Source: Flavobacteriaceae bacterium
GTDB taxonomy: Bacteria > Bacteroidota > Bacteroidia > UKL13-3
NCBI GenBank assembly: GCA_009693575.1
Contig: SHWZ01000019.1
Location: 1-43,733, forward strand
Direction of reading: 5' to 3'
DNA: 43,733 nucleotides
Of the stretch, positions 8,315 through 16,104 are shown in pieces (the stretch's first letter is position 1; every line of letters starts with the position of its first letter). The notes beneath the pieces were generated by a model. It saw only the letters and a list, made by a program, of their open reading frames with translations. It did no database searches and was not told where the DNA came from. A program made the position numbers and the translations under genes.

Positions 8315-8322
8315 CAAAGGTA
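8315..8322 (-). promoter_or_regulatory. -7 box TACCTTTG for meaB
   Basis: The reverse complement of 8315-8322 is TACCTTTG, 5 bases before the GTG start, implying a nearly leaderless mRNA. It is divergent from the methyltransferase promoter 26 bases away. Confidence 0.6.
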
Positions 8323-8348
8323 GCATTGGCGGCAATTGGCCAAAGCCT

Positions 8349-8356
8349 TACCTTTG
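8349..8356 (+). promoter_or_regulatory. -7 box TACCTTTG for the methyltransferase
   Basis: TACCTTTG at 8349-8356 is a full consensus match 13 bases before the ATG at 8370. Confidence 0.6.
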
Positions 8357-8369
8357 CAAAGTAAAAAAT

Positions 8370-9152
8370 ATGAGCGAAACATACGACAGAGAGCGGCCAA
8401 GTTTTGAAGATGCTAACAATGTGACAGTAAAACGTTGCTTCTATGCCTATGAATTTACTATTCCATATACCCAAGGCAAGGATGTAGCCGACGTTGGCTG
8501 TGCCAATGGATACGGTTCGGTGGAAATGGCCAAGACCGCCAAGACCGTTTTGGGGCTTGATTACTCAGAAGCTACCGTTAGCGGAAACCTAGAAACCTAC
8601 CGTGATATAAAAAATTTGAGCTTTAGGGCTTGTAGGGTGCCACCATTGATTTTGGAAGACAACAGCGTAGATTTGGTTACCGCTTTCCAATTTATTGAAC
8701 ATATTCATCTCCGACTTAAATTTATGCAGGAAGTGAAACGGGTGTTGAAACCTGGTGGCGTATTCATTTGCACCACACCAAATGCAAAAATGAGCATTGC
8801 CAGAAATCCGTTTCATGTGCATGAATACACGTTTGCCGAAATGAAAGAAGAAGCTGGGAAGGTATTTGACAGCTTTGAATTGAAGGGGCTGAATGGCAAT
8901 GAAAAGGTGAATAAATATTACGAAGACAACCAGACATGGGCTAAACGAATTCTGCGGTTTGACCCGCTGGGGCTGCACAAATTTATACCCTCGGCACTGT
9001 TGGTGAAGCCATATAACTACCTGACCAGCAAAATGCGGAGGAACCTAAAAGCCACCAATACCGATACGATGAACATCAGCACATCCGACTTCGTGCTGCA
9101 AGATGATGAGTTGGACCAATGTTGGGATATTTATCTGATTGCAAAAAAATAA
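8370..9152 (+). CDS. Class I SAM-dependent methyltransferase
   Basis: This is a Rossmann-fold methyltransferase of 260 residues. The SAM-binding motif I is VADVGCANGYGS (about 39-50), followed by VLGLDYSEATV with an acidic residue at the end of strand 2, then VDLVTAFQFIEHI (motif II) and EVKRVLKPGGVFICTTPN (motif III). The layout resembles type-11 enzymes acting on lipids, glycans or small molecules. The substrate is unknown. The start is set by the -7 box and by SETYDRERP, usual for this group. A 42-residue lipoprotein gene follows after 4 bases, so the two may form one transcript. Confidence 0.85.
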   Translation: MSETYDRERPSFEDANNVTVKRCFYAYEFTIPYTQGKDVADVGCANGYGSVEMAKTAKTVLGLDYSEATVSGNLETYRDIKNLSFRACRVPPLILEDNSVDLVTAFQFIEHIHLRLKFMQEVKRVLKPGGVFICTTPNAKMSIARNPFHVHEYTFAEMKEEAGKVFDSFELKGLNGNEKVNKYYEDNQTWAKRILRFDPLGLHKFIPSALLVKPYNYLTSKMRRNLKATNTDTMNISTSDFVLQDDELDQCWDIYLIAKK

Positions 9153-9156
9153 ACCT

Positions 9157-9285
9157 ATGAAAAAGATACCCAAAACCACTATTTATGTTCTACTGGCCGT
9201 AATTTTATCAGGCACGATTCAATCTTGCAGCAAACGTAAATGCGATGGCCGTCAACGCACCAAAGTGCCGATGGGATATATGTGA
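9157..9285 (+). CDS. Small Cys-rich lipoprotein of 42 residues
   Basis: ATG at 9157 opens MKKIPKTTIYVLLAVILSG, a signal peptide ending in a possible lipobox TIQSC, followed by SKRKCDGRQRTKVPMGYM and TGA at 9283-9285. The CDG-x-(4-6)-x-x-P/T-MG pattern recurs in tiny Bacteroidota lipoproteins of unknown role. It lies 4 bases after the methyltransferase stop codon, in the same direction. The gene is short, so conservation elsewhere is the main support. Confidence 0.65.
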   Translation: MKKIPKTTIYVLLAVILSGTIQSCSKRKCDGRQRTKVPMGYM

Positions 9286-9303
9286 ATAGAAAGTTTAGGC
9301 TTC

Positions 9304-9393
9304 AGTTGAGTTCGCTACAAACATCAGTATAATCAATACACATGTTGATTATTGCACCTTTTTTTATTTTGAATTAATATCGCCAACTCAACT
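9304..9393. repeat. Nested inverted repeat in the spacer before recQ
   Basis: AGTTGAGTT (9304-9312) and AACTCAACT (9385-9393) are exact complements 72 bases apart, each flanked on the inside by a further GC/GC match after one mismatch. Inside lie AATCAA (9331-9336) and TTGATT (9345-9350), a second stem, followed by a T-run. The spacer 9286-9526 also has a C9 run (about 9415-9423) and a T11 run (about 9428-9438). No gene is visible in it. Confidence 0.45.
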
Positions 9394-9526
9394 GTACAAG
9401 GTTTGATTGGTGATCCCCCCCCCAATGTTTTTTTTTTTCTAAATTCATTTGCGAAATATGCAAAAATTCTCTTAATTTTACAATCCCAAACTTAAAACAC
9501 ATAACATACTGATAATCAATTGAAAG

Positions 9527-11722
9527 ATGGAAATTGAATTAATGAAGCCCCGTGATGCCCTCAAACAATACTTTGGATTCGATGCCTTCAAAGGCTTGCA
9601 AGAAGATATAATTACCAATCTACTTGATGGAGGAGACTGTTTTGTGATAATGCCCACCGGAGCAGGCAAATCGCTGTGCTACCAGCTTCCGGCACTAATG
9701 ATGGAAGGCACTGCTATCATCATAAGCCCTCTGATAGCTTTGATGAAAAATCAGGTGGATCAGATACGAGGCTTTAACGAGAGCGAAAGTGTTGCTCACT
9801 TTCTCAATTCTTCGTTGGGCAAGGCCGAAATTATGAAGGTGAAGGAAGACATCATGTCTAAGCAAACAAAGATGCTTTACATAGCCCCTGAGACCTTGAA
9901 GAAAGAGGAAACAATTGACTTTCTTAAACAAATCCATGTGTCGTTCATAGCTGTGGACGAGGCTCACTGTATATCTGAATGGGGACACGATTTTCGCCCT
10001 GAATACCGCCGTATTAAAGTGATTGTGAAAGAGCTCGGCAATGTGCCTATGATGGCATTGACAGCGACAGCCACACCCAAAGTGCAAGCCGATATTCAGA
10101 AAAACCTGCACATGATGGAGGCCAAGTTGTTTAAATCGTCTTTCAACAGGCACAACCTATACTATGAAATACGCCCCAAAACCAACAAGGAACAGACGGT
10201 GAAGAACATCGTCAGCTATATCAAGTCCAAGGGCAGCCACAGGTCGGGAATCATTTACTGCTTGAGCCGCAAGAAGGTGGAAGAAGTAGCAGAGATATTG
10301 AACGTGAATGGGGTAAAAGCAATACCCTATCATGCCGGGCTTGATGCCAAAACAAGGGCTAGGCACCAAGATATGTTCTTGAACGAAGATGCCAAAGTGG
10401 TGGTGGCTACCATTGCCTTTGGAATGGGCATAGACAAGCCCGACGTGCGTTTTGTCATACATTATGATATCCCCAAATCGTTAGAAGGCTATTATCAAGA
10501 AACAGGACGTGCCGGCAGAGATGGGATAGAAAGTGATTGCTTACTCTACTACAATCCATCAGATGTAGACAAGCTCGTTAGCTTTATGAAAGATAAGCCA
10601 GTGGCCGAACAGGAAATAGGAGGGCTTCTCATCCACGAAACGCAAAGCTATGCAGAGAGCAGCAGTTGCCGCCGTAAAATGCTTCTTCATTATTTTGGGG
10701 AAGAGGGATTTGATCCAGAAAACTGTAACAAAACCTGCGATAATTGCCGTCATCCCAAAAAACTGGAAGACGTGACAACCGAAATAGAGATGATGCTGAG
10801 CCTTGCTCAGGAGTTGGAAGGCAAATTCACCATACAACACCTAGCGGATGTGTTCATGGGCAAAAAGACCCAGCAAACTGATATGCACCAACATTTTCTA
10901 TTAGATGAATTCGCCAAAGGGAAAGATCGTGGTGAAAATTTTTGGAAATCGATTGGTCGTGTGTGCATGTTGAATGTATATGTTTCAAAGGATATTGAAA
11001 ATTACGGCATACTAAAAATTACACCCAAAGGCGAATTATGGTTGGCTAAGCCTCAGAAGGAGGTGATGGCACTCGATTCGGAGTTTGAACGCTTTGCCGA
11101 CGAAGACGCTACTATTGACGTCGAAAGTAGTTGTGACGAGCAGTTATTTGCTATACTGAAAGATCTGGTAAAAATTGTGGCCAAAGACAAGAAGCTGCCG
11201 CCTTATGTAATCTTCGCCGACCCCAGCCTGGAAGACATGGCCATAAAATACCCCATCACCATGGAGGAACTAATGACCATACAAGGTGTTAGCACAGGCA
11301 AGGCGACCAAATATGGACAACCTTTTTTAACTGCAATTGAAAAATATGTGGAGGAAAACGACATTGAACGACCTCAGGATATGATAGTAAAAAGTGTTGT
11401 GAACAAGAGCGGAGCCAAGGTAGCACTCATTCAAAACATAGACAAAAAGCAATCGCTGGCCGACATAGCCCGTGGGCGTGGAATGAGCATGGACGAGATG
11501 ATTAAGGAGATAGAAGGGCTTGTTTATAGCGGCACTAAGCTAAACCTACGTTATGCCATTGATGGTATATTGGACAAAGACCAACAGTCCGAGATATTCG
11601 ACTACTTCAAGCAAAGCCAAACTGATGACTTGGAAGTCGCTGTGAAATACTTCGACCTTGACTATAATCACGAAGAAATGAGGCTGATGCGTACCATTTT
11701 CATGAGTGAAGTGGCGAATTAG
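9527..11722 (+). CDS. recQ: ATP-dependent DNA helicase RecQ
   Basis: At 731 residues this is the longer RecQ form usual in Bacteroidota. Visible in order: motif 0 and Walker A MPTGAGKS (42-49), DEAH box AVDEAHCISEWGHDFRPEY (142-160), motif III ALTATATP, motif V VVVATIAFGMGIDKPDVR, motif VI YYQETGRAGRDG, the zinc-binding Cys set (CRRKMLLHYFGE ... NCNKTCDNCRHP), a winged-helix region, and a C-terminal HRDC-like segment (ELMTIQGVSTGKATKYGQPF). RecQ unwinds DNA 3' to 5' in recombination repair and fork restart. The start MEIELMKPRD leaves an ordinary N-terminus. The gene is probably monocistronic. Confidence 0.97.
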   Translation: MEIELMKPRDALKQYFGFDAFKGLQEDIITNLLDGGDCFVIMPTGAGKSLCYQLPALMMEGTAIIISPLIALMKNQVDQIRGFNESESVAHFLNSSLGKAEIMKVKEDIMSKQTKMLYIAPETLKKEETIDFLKQIHVSFIAVDEAHCISEWGHDFRPEYRRIKVIVKELGNVPMMALTATATPKVQADIQKNLHMMEAKLFKSSFNRHNLYYEIRPKTNKEQTVKNIVSYIKSKGSHRSGIIYCLSRKKVEEVAEILNVNGVKAIPYHAGLDAKTRARHQDMFLNEDAKVVVATIAFGMGIDKPDVRFVIHYDIPKSLEGYYQETGRAGRDGIESDCLLYYNPSDVDKLVSFMKDKPVAEQEIGGLLIHETQSYAESSSCRRKMLLHYFGEEGFDPENCNKTCDNCRHPKKLEDVTTEIEMMLSLAQELEGKFTIQHLADVFMGKKTQQTDMHQHFLLDEFAKGKDRGENFWKSIGRVCMLNVYVSKDIENYGILKITPKGELWLAKPQKEVMALDSEFERFADEDATIDVESSCDEQLFAILKDLVKIVAKDKKLPPYVIFADPSLEDMAIKYPITMEELMTIQGVSTGKATKYGQPFLTAIEKYVEENDIERPQDMIVKSVVNKSGAKVALIQNIDKKQSLADIARGRGMSMDEMIKEIEGLVYSGTKLNLRYAIDGILDKDQQSEIFDYFKQSQTDDLEVAVKYFDLDYNHEEMRLMRTIFMSEVAN

Positions 11723-11848
11723 GAAGTTTATATACTGCAGGTGGAAATTCTCATAAGCTATACCAAGAAAGCCCTTTCCACCACTCTCCACTAAATACTA
11801 CAATCACTGTGGATTGGTTCAAATAAACTGACTCGAGCAGCTTGAAGT

Positions 11849-12772
11849 GTGCACCACCTTCGTTGCCAATTGAAGCTACAAAAAGCCATAGACAGTTTTA
11901 GCCAATACCTTCGTTATGAGAAGCAGGCCTCGGGAAACACGTTGTCGGCCTATCAGAGTGACTTGCAGCAATTTTTCTTATATGTCCAAGAAGAGTTTGA
12001 GACTGAAAGCCTGTTAGAAATTTCTCATTCCATTATTCGCTCTTGGCTGGTAAGCCTCATGGATACAGGGATTAGTCCACGCTCAGCCAATCGTAAGATT
12101 GCCTCATTGAGGGCTATGTACCGACACCTCAAACGGATAGGTACGATAGACAAAGACCCGATGCAAAAGGTTCAGAATCCAAGGCCCAGCAAAAAGCTTC
12201 CTGTTTTTGTGGAGCAAAGCCGCATCAATGCATTTTTGGACAATGGAGAACAAGAATTTACTAACGACTACAAAGGCCAACGAGACAGGCTGCTGCTGTT
12301 GCTGCTTTACCATTGTGGCCTCCGTCGAGCGGAGCTGATAGGCCTGCTTGAAAAGGATGTCGACCAAAGTCGCCACCTGATGAAAGTGCTGGGTAAGCGA
12401 AACAAAGAACGCCTTATACCCATGCTACCCGAATTGGAGGAACAAATAAATAGTTACCTCAATTACAAAAAATTAGCAGGTATTACAATAATAAATTTGG
12501 TTTGCGATAACAAAGGCCAAAAACTAAGCCCTACATTTGTCTATCGAAAAACGAAGGAGCTACTCTCACGGTTCACCACCCTAGAGAAACGCAGCCCCCA
12601 CGTACTAAGGCATTCTTTAGCCACACATCTACTTGACCGCGGTGCAGAATTAAACGCTATCAAAGAACTGCTGGGACATGCCAACTTACAGGCCACCCAG
12701 ATTTACACCCACAATTCGTTGGACAAACTAAAAAACGTTTACAGGCAAGCACACCCCCATTCTGGACATTAA
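11849..12772 (+). CDS. xerC: Tyrosine recombinase XerC/XerD
   Basis: The protein has an N-terminal SAM-like core-binding domain (about 10-100) and a C-terminal catalytic domain. The catalytic set is complete: Arg159 (CGLRRAEL), Lys183 (LGKRNKER), His251 and Arg254 (HVLRHSLATH), His277 (LLGHANL) and the nucleophile Tyr286 (TQIYTH). With a partner it resolves chromosome dimers at dif. The hpf gene 40 bases downstream matches the common Bacteroidota xerC-hpf pair, which favours a housekeeping recombinase over a mobile integrase. The start is GTG at 11849 or TTG at 11870; neither has a clear ribosome-binding site. Assignment to XerC rather than XerD is by context only. Confidence 0.9.
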   Translation: MHHLRCQLKLQKAIDSFSQYLRYEKQASGNTLSAYQSDLQQFFLYVQEEFETESLLEISHSIIRSWLVSLMDTGISPRSANRKIASLRAMYRHLKRIGTIDKDPMQKVQNPRPSKKLPVFVEQSRINAFLDNGEQEFTNDYKGQRDRLLLLLLYHCGLRRAELIGLLEKDVDQSRHLMKVLGKRNKERLIPMLPELEEQINSYLNYKKLAGITIINLVCDNKGQKLSPTFVYRKTKELLSRFTTLEKRSPHVLRHSLATHLLDRGAELNAIKELLGHANLQATQIYTHNSLDKLKNVYRQAHPHSGH

Positions 12773-12811
12773 TATTTCATTTCAACAATAATCTAAAACC
12801 AATTACGTATT

Positions 12812-13114
12812 ATGAAAGTTGACATCCAATCAATCCATTTCGATGCAGACAGCACCCTCGTTGAGTTCATCAACCAGAAAGTGGGAAAACTCAAAATTTT
12901 TTATCACGGCCATTTAGACCTTAGGATATTTCTGAAGGTGGCCAAGGCACATACTTTCAACAACAAGGTGGTTGAAATGAAACTGATGGTGAATGGCCAA
13001 ACCCTTTTCGTGGAGCACCAAGGCGACTCATTTGAAACGGCCATCGACTTGGCACTCGATAGCTTGGTAGCACAACTTCGTAAGTTCAAAGAAAAGCTGC
13101 AACAACAAGTCTAA
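12812..13114 (+). CDS. hpf: Ribosome hibernation-promoting factor (HPF/YfiA, short form)
   Basis: The product is a 100-residue beta-alpha-beta-beta-beta-alpha protein with VDIQSIHFDADSTLVEFINQKVGKL at the start and FETAIDLALDSLVAQLRKFKEKL in the last helix, as in the HPF/RaiA family. It binds the 30S subunit near the decoding site and promotes inactive ribosome dimers or monomers in stationary phase. The long form's C-terminal dimerisation domain is absent. It follows xerC closely and is followed by a terminator. Confidence 0.92.
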   Translation: MKVDIQSIHFDADSTLVEFINQKVGKLKIFYHGHLDLRIFLKVAKAHTFNNKVVEMKLMVNGQTLFVEHQGDSFETAIDLALDSLVAQLRKFKEKLQQQV

Positions 13115-13141
13115 ACATACTTTCTTATACCACTTTCTTCC

Positions 13142-13176
13142 ACAAAGCCCTTCGTCATGAATGGCTTTGTTTTTGG
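13142..13176 (+). terminator. Intrinsic terminator after hpf
   Basis: ACAAAGCC (13142-13149) pairs exactly with GGCTTTGT (13163-13170), and TTTT follows on the plus strand. It also lies just past the metF stop codon on the other strand. Confidence 0.75.
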
Positions 13177-14133
13177 CTAAAAAACAGCCTTCGCTATTCT
13201 GCTAGTAGCTTCGCTTAGACCCATGGTGTAGTAATGCAGCACGGGCACGCCAGCAGCTTTCAACTCCTTCGATTGTTGTATTGTCCATTCAATGCCAACT
13301 TCCTTTACTGCTCTATCGTCGGCAACAGCCAATATGTTTTTAGAAAGTTCTTCAGGGATTGTGAGGAAGAAAATTTTTGGCAAAATGTCCAATTGCTTTT
13401 TGGTGGTCAACGGCTTCAGACCGGGAATGATGGGTACAGTTATGCCAATTTCGCGGCAGCTTTTCACAAAATTAAAATACTTTTCATTATCAAAAAACAT
13501 TTGTGTTACTATGTATTTAGCTCCTGCATCCACCTTGCGTTTCAGGAAGTTCAAATCATTTTGATAGGAAATGGCTTCAAAGTGTTTCTCCGGATAACCT
13601 GCTACGCCGATACAGAAATCGGTAGGAAAAGGGTTGGTTAGTTCCTGATCCATGTATACACCATTATTCATGTTCTCAATTTGTTGAATTAGTTCCAACG
13701 AATTGGTGTTGCCGCCAGGTTCGGGTATAAAGTGAGGCTCGTTTTTAATGTTGTCGCCACGCAAAGCAAGAATATTATCTATTCCCAAAAAGTGTAGGTC
13801 AATTAATGCATTTTCGGTTTCATCTTTGGTGAAGCCTCCACAGATAAGGTGAGGCACGGCCTCTACTTTGTACCTATTCATGATGGCTGCACAAATGGCT
13901 ACCGTGCCTGGCCGCTTCTTGGTGCTAATCTTTTCCATCACACCTGCCTGATTGCGACGAAAAATATATTCTTCACGATGGTAGGTCACGTCCACATAGG
14001 CTGGGGCAAAGTCCATCAGTGGCTCTATCCCGTCGTAGATTGACTTGATGTCCTTGCCTTTGAGGGGAGGCAGTATTTCTATGGAAAATAGGGTCTTGCC
14101 AGCTGCTTTTTCTATTTGCTCCGTAATTTTCAT
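13177..14133 (-). CDS. metF: 5,10-methylenetetrahydrofolate reductase
   Basis: The 318-residue (beta/alpha)8 flavoprotein has the family features FSIEILPP near the start (the catalytic Glu region), VDVTYH, PHLICGGFTKDE, DNILALRGD with the FAD-binding RGD, and FCIGVAGYPEKH, then YIVTQMFFDNEKYFNFV and PIIPGLKP. It reduces methylene-THF to methyl-THF, the methyl donor for methionine synthesis. The start is 7 bases after a perfect TAACTTTG box. It is divergent from the DMT transporter gene. Confidence 0.96.
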   Translation of the reverse strand: MKITEQIEKAAGKTLFSIEILPPLKGKDIKSIYDGIEPLMDFAPAYVDVTYHREEYIFRRNQAGVMEKISTKKRPGTVAICAAIMNRYKVEAVPHLICGGFTKDETENALIDLHFLGIDNILALRGDNIKNEPHFIPEPGGNTNSLELIQQIENMNNGVYMDQELTNPFPTDFCIGVAGYPEKHFEAISYQNDLNFLKRKVDAGAKYIVTQMFFDNEKYFNFVKSCREIGITVPIIPGLKPLTTKKQLDILPKIFFLTIPEELSKNILAVADDRAVKEVGIEWTIQQSKELKAAGVPVLHYYTMGLSEATSRIAKAVF

Positions 14134-14140
14134 TCGGGCA

Positions 14141-14148
14141 CAAAGTTA
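14141..14148 (-). promoter_or_regulatory. -7 box TAACTTTG for metF
   Basis: The reverse complement of 14141-14148 is TAACTTTG. Only 7 bases separate it from the ATG at 14133. Confidence 0.6.
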
Positions 14149-14197
14149 GGCACATCCCTCTTCGTCAACTTAAAGAAAAGACAAACGAGGCCAAGAT

Positions 14198-14205
14198 TAC
14201 TTTTG
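14198..14205 (+). promoter_or_regulatory. -7 box TACTTTTG for the DMT transporter
   Basis: TACTTTTG is a full consensus match. The GTG at 14210 is 4 bases downstream, so translation would begin at or near the 5' end of the mRNA. Confidence 0.55.
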
Positions 14206-14209
14206 CCCC

Positions 14210-15475
14210 GTGAGTGTTAATCTTCGTATCCACCTGGCATTGTTTTCTGTTTCGCTCATTTACGCTGCTGTGTTCAGCATGGCCAAGGAAGTAATGCCAC
14301 ACTACATTCCTGCTTATAGCATGATCTTACTTCGGGTATCCATTGCTGCAGGTATGTTTTTACTCGTACATCGCTTTGCCATCAGAGAAAAGGTGACTGA
14401 CAAGAAAGACCTATTGCGAATGTTTGTTTGTGGCATTTTTGGGGTGGGAGCTAATATGCTTTTGTTCTTCAAAGGGCTTGAAAACACTGTGCCTATCAAC
14501 GGTGCTATCTTGATGACTAATACCCCCATTTTTGTGGTAGTCATCGCTTTGGTTTGGGGTATGGAAAAACCCAGCATCCATAATGTGTGTGGCATCTTGT
14601 TAGCTTCCCTTGGTGCAACACTGCTGCTGGCAGGCAAGGGCTTTCAGTTTTCGAGCCACACCCTCACGGGGGATCTGCAGGTGACAGCCAATGCCATTAT
14701 TTACTCTTTCTACTTGGTATATGCCCGTCCACTGATGCGTAAATACCATCCAATCACCGTGTCGAAATGGACATTTCTTTTCGGGCTGCTCTTTGTTTTT
14801 CCTTTTGGTATTGGTGGCATCGGGCAAATACATTGGCAAGAGATACCAACCCAAATTTGGGTTTTCATTGTTTTCATTATTCTTTTCTCCACCTTCCTTA
14901 CTTATTTGCTCAATGCCTGGGCACTACGAAAAGCCAGCAGCAGTTTGGTGGGTTCATATATCTATCTGCAACCAGTATTAGCCACTGGCATTGCACTGGC
15001 TTTTGGTAGTGATAGCCTTACCATTGAAAAAACATTGTATATGTTGCTCATCCTTTGTGGGGTCTATTTGGTAGGAAGGAAAAAGAATATTACTTTGCCT
15101 GAGAAGGCATCACCAAAGGCTTTTACAGAAGCAGGAGAGCAAAGTAAGAAAGAAAAAAGCCCTAAAGCATTGGGTAATTTCATTATAGATAATGCTCAAG
15201 TTGGAGATAGGATAAGGGCGAATGACGATGAATATTATGAAGTAGTTAGCAGAAGAACGAATAAAAAAGGGCATACAGAAACAGAATTACAGCATTTTGT
15301 AAAAAATGAGGAAACAGGAGAGTTTGAAAATAACCCAAGTGCTGTAAAATTTTTTACAGATAAGTACAGAGGTACTGACATGGAAAAATTAGGATATAGA
15401 GATGCTTCTGATTTATTTGAAAGTTATTATACGAATAGTAAAGGTGAACGAATAATTGAACAATATACAAAATGA
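14210..15475 (+). CDS. EamA/DMT-family transporter with a foreign C-terminal extension
   Basis: Residues 1 to about 290 form a normal ten-span drug/metabolite transporter with two EamA repeats (SMILLRVSIAAGMFLL, NGAILMTNTPIFVVVIALVW; second half SKWTFLFGLLFVFPFG, VGSYIYLQPVLATGIALAFG, ending CGVYLVGRKK). The family usually ends here. The frame instead runs on for about 130 polar residues (QVGDRIRANDDEYYEVVSRR, then TNSKGERIIEQYTK), which have A-rich codon use unlike the transporter and look like a piece of a large mobile-element (polyvalent-type) protein. The junction lies near 15,085-15,130. Either insertion or deletion fused the genes, or the assembly joined them. The transport substrate cannot be predicted. 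GTG start follows the -7 box at 14198. Confidence 0.8.
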   Translation: MSVNLRIHLALFSVSLIYAAVFSMAKEVMPHYIPAYSMILLRVSIAAGMFLLVHRFAIREKVTDKKDLLRMFVCGIFGVGANMLLFFKGLENTVPINGAILMTNTPIFVVVIALVWGMEKPSIHNVCGILLASLGATLLLAGKGFQFSSHTLTGDLQVTANAIIYSFYLVYARPLMRKYHPITVSKWTFLFGLLFVFPFGIGGIGQIHWQEIPTQIWVFIVFIILFSTFLTYLLNAWALRKASSSLVGSYIYLQPVLATGIALAFGSDSLTIEKTLYMLLILCGVYLVGRKKNITLPEKASPKAFTEAGEQSKKEKSPKALGNFIIDNAQVGDRIRANDDEYYEVVSRRTNKKGHTETELQHFVKNEETGEFENNPSAVKFFTDKYRGTDMEKLGYRDASDLFESYYTNSKGERIIEQYTK

Positions 15476-15588
15476 ACCAGCAACAGGACAACCCAAACCC
15501 GAAAGCCCTACTGCAAAGAATAGCAGAGATGGAGCAAAAGATAAACCCACAGCAGAACCAAATCCAACGGCTCAAAGCGGAGTATTAA
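15472..15588 (+). CDS. Small ORF of 38 codons in mosaic region
   Basis: ATG at 15472 overlaps the transporter-fusion stop (ATGA). The product starts MNQQQDNPNPKALLQRI and is rich in Gln/Asn with a heptad-like helix (LLQRIAEMEQKI). A competing frame through the same bases (Pro-rich, NEPATGQPKPESP to EPNPTAQSG) is open from 15456 to 15659 and may be the ancestral coding frame of a larger protein. I cannot decide which, if either, is translated. Confidence 0.3.
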   Translation: MNQQQDNPNPKALLQRIAEMEQKINPQQNQIQRLKAEY

Positions 15589-15655
15589 TGACTGACGAAG
15601 CGGCAGCCAGCGGTGGACTTGAGGAGTTGGGAAGTGAGCCATTAAAAAGAGCAGG

Positions 15656-15925
15656 ATGAAAGGGAGGAATAAGATTGCCCCCATATATCAAACGAACAAA
15701 ACGTATCATACAGACTCGAATGCAACACACCGGATACTTTCAAAGCCAACTTTTGAAGGGGTTGTAAAAAAGGGAGGTAAGTATCTGATAACAGACGATG
15801 TAGTTACAACAGGAAGTACAGTTGCAGCAACCCCAACAATGGTGAATTCACAATTAAGTCAGGCAACAACGGCAACTACACCATCATCAATGAACTTGGA
15901 CAGTCTGTACAGACTATTCAACTGA
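15656..15925 (+). pseudogene. Phosphoribosyltransferase-domain fragment, 3' truncated
   Basis: About 60 residues resemble the core of a type I PRTase of the sort found in phage and ICE polyvalent proteins: QTNKTYHTDSNATHRILSKP, then EGVVKKGGKYLITDDV followed by VTTGSTVAA. DDVVTTGST is the PRPP-binding loop. Similarity stops near 15,828, where the sequence becomes a T9SS sorting domain in another frame; the residues to 15925 are out-of-frame read-through. The N-terminal part of the fold and the last helix are missing, so it is not a working enzyme. Its ATG overlaps an upstream TGA. Confidence 0.6.
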
Positions 15926-16038
15926 CTGATGCCAACAAACACAGCGTGAACATTGGCAACCTTGGCAGTGGAGTATATTTCATCATCGGATTTGATAACA
16001 ACGAGGTGACAAGGCAGAAAGTGGTGGTGCTGAAGTGA
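15829..16038 (+). pseudogene. Orphan T9SS type A sorting domain (3' gene fragment)
   Basis: Read from 15829, the frame gives NPNNGEFTIKSGNNGNYTII, then NELGQSVQTIQL, IGNLGSGVYFIIG and RQKVVVLK with TGA at 16036-16038. This is a complete C-terminal sorting domain: PNPxxGxF opening, GQxV turn, NLxxGVYF strand and a basic final strand. No start codon or cargo domain precedes it; the upstream bases belong to the PRTase fragment. It is therefore the tail of a lost secreted protein. Confidence 0.75.
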
Positions 16039-16088
16039 GTGGTTTAGGGAGTTATTGGTCTGACTCATTCAGGGTAGTTGCCTCACCC

Positions 16089-16096
16089 TACCTTTG
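16089..16096 (+). promoter_or_regulatory. -7 box TACCTTTG for metG
   Basis: TACCTTTG at 16089-16096 is 8 bases before the ATG at 16105, and supports that start over the in-frame codon at 16078, which lies upstream of the box. Confidence 0.6.
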
Positions 16097-16104
16097 TGCC
16101 CTCA

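Noticed and set aside
8310-8474. Longer meaB reading frame starting at 8474
   Set aside because: The extra 55 residues overlap the divergent methyltransferase start and promoter and do not match the family; GTG at 8309 fits length and promoter.
9415-9438. C9/T11 runs as proof of phase variation
   Set aside because: Only one sequence is available, so length variation cannot be seen; kept as a low-interest observation.
11849-12772. Tyrosine recombinase as integrase of a mobile element joined to the mosaic at 15 kb
   Set aside because: It pairs with hpf in a housekeeping arrangement and has the size of XerC/D; no attachment-site repeats or element genes flank it.
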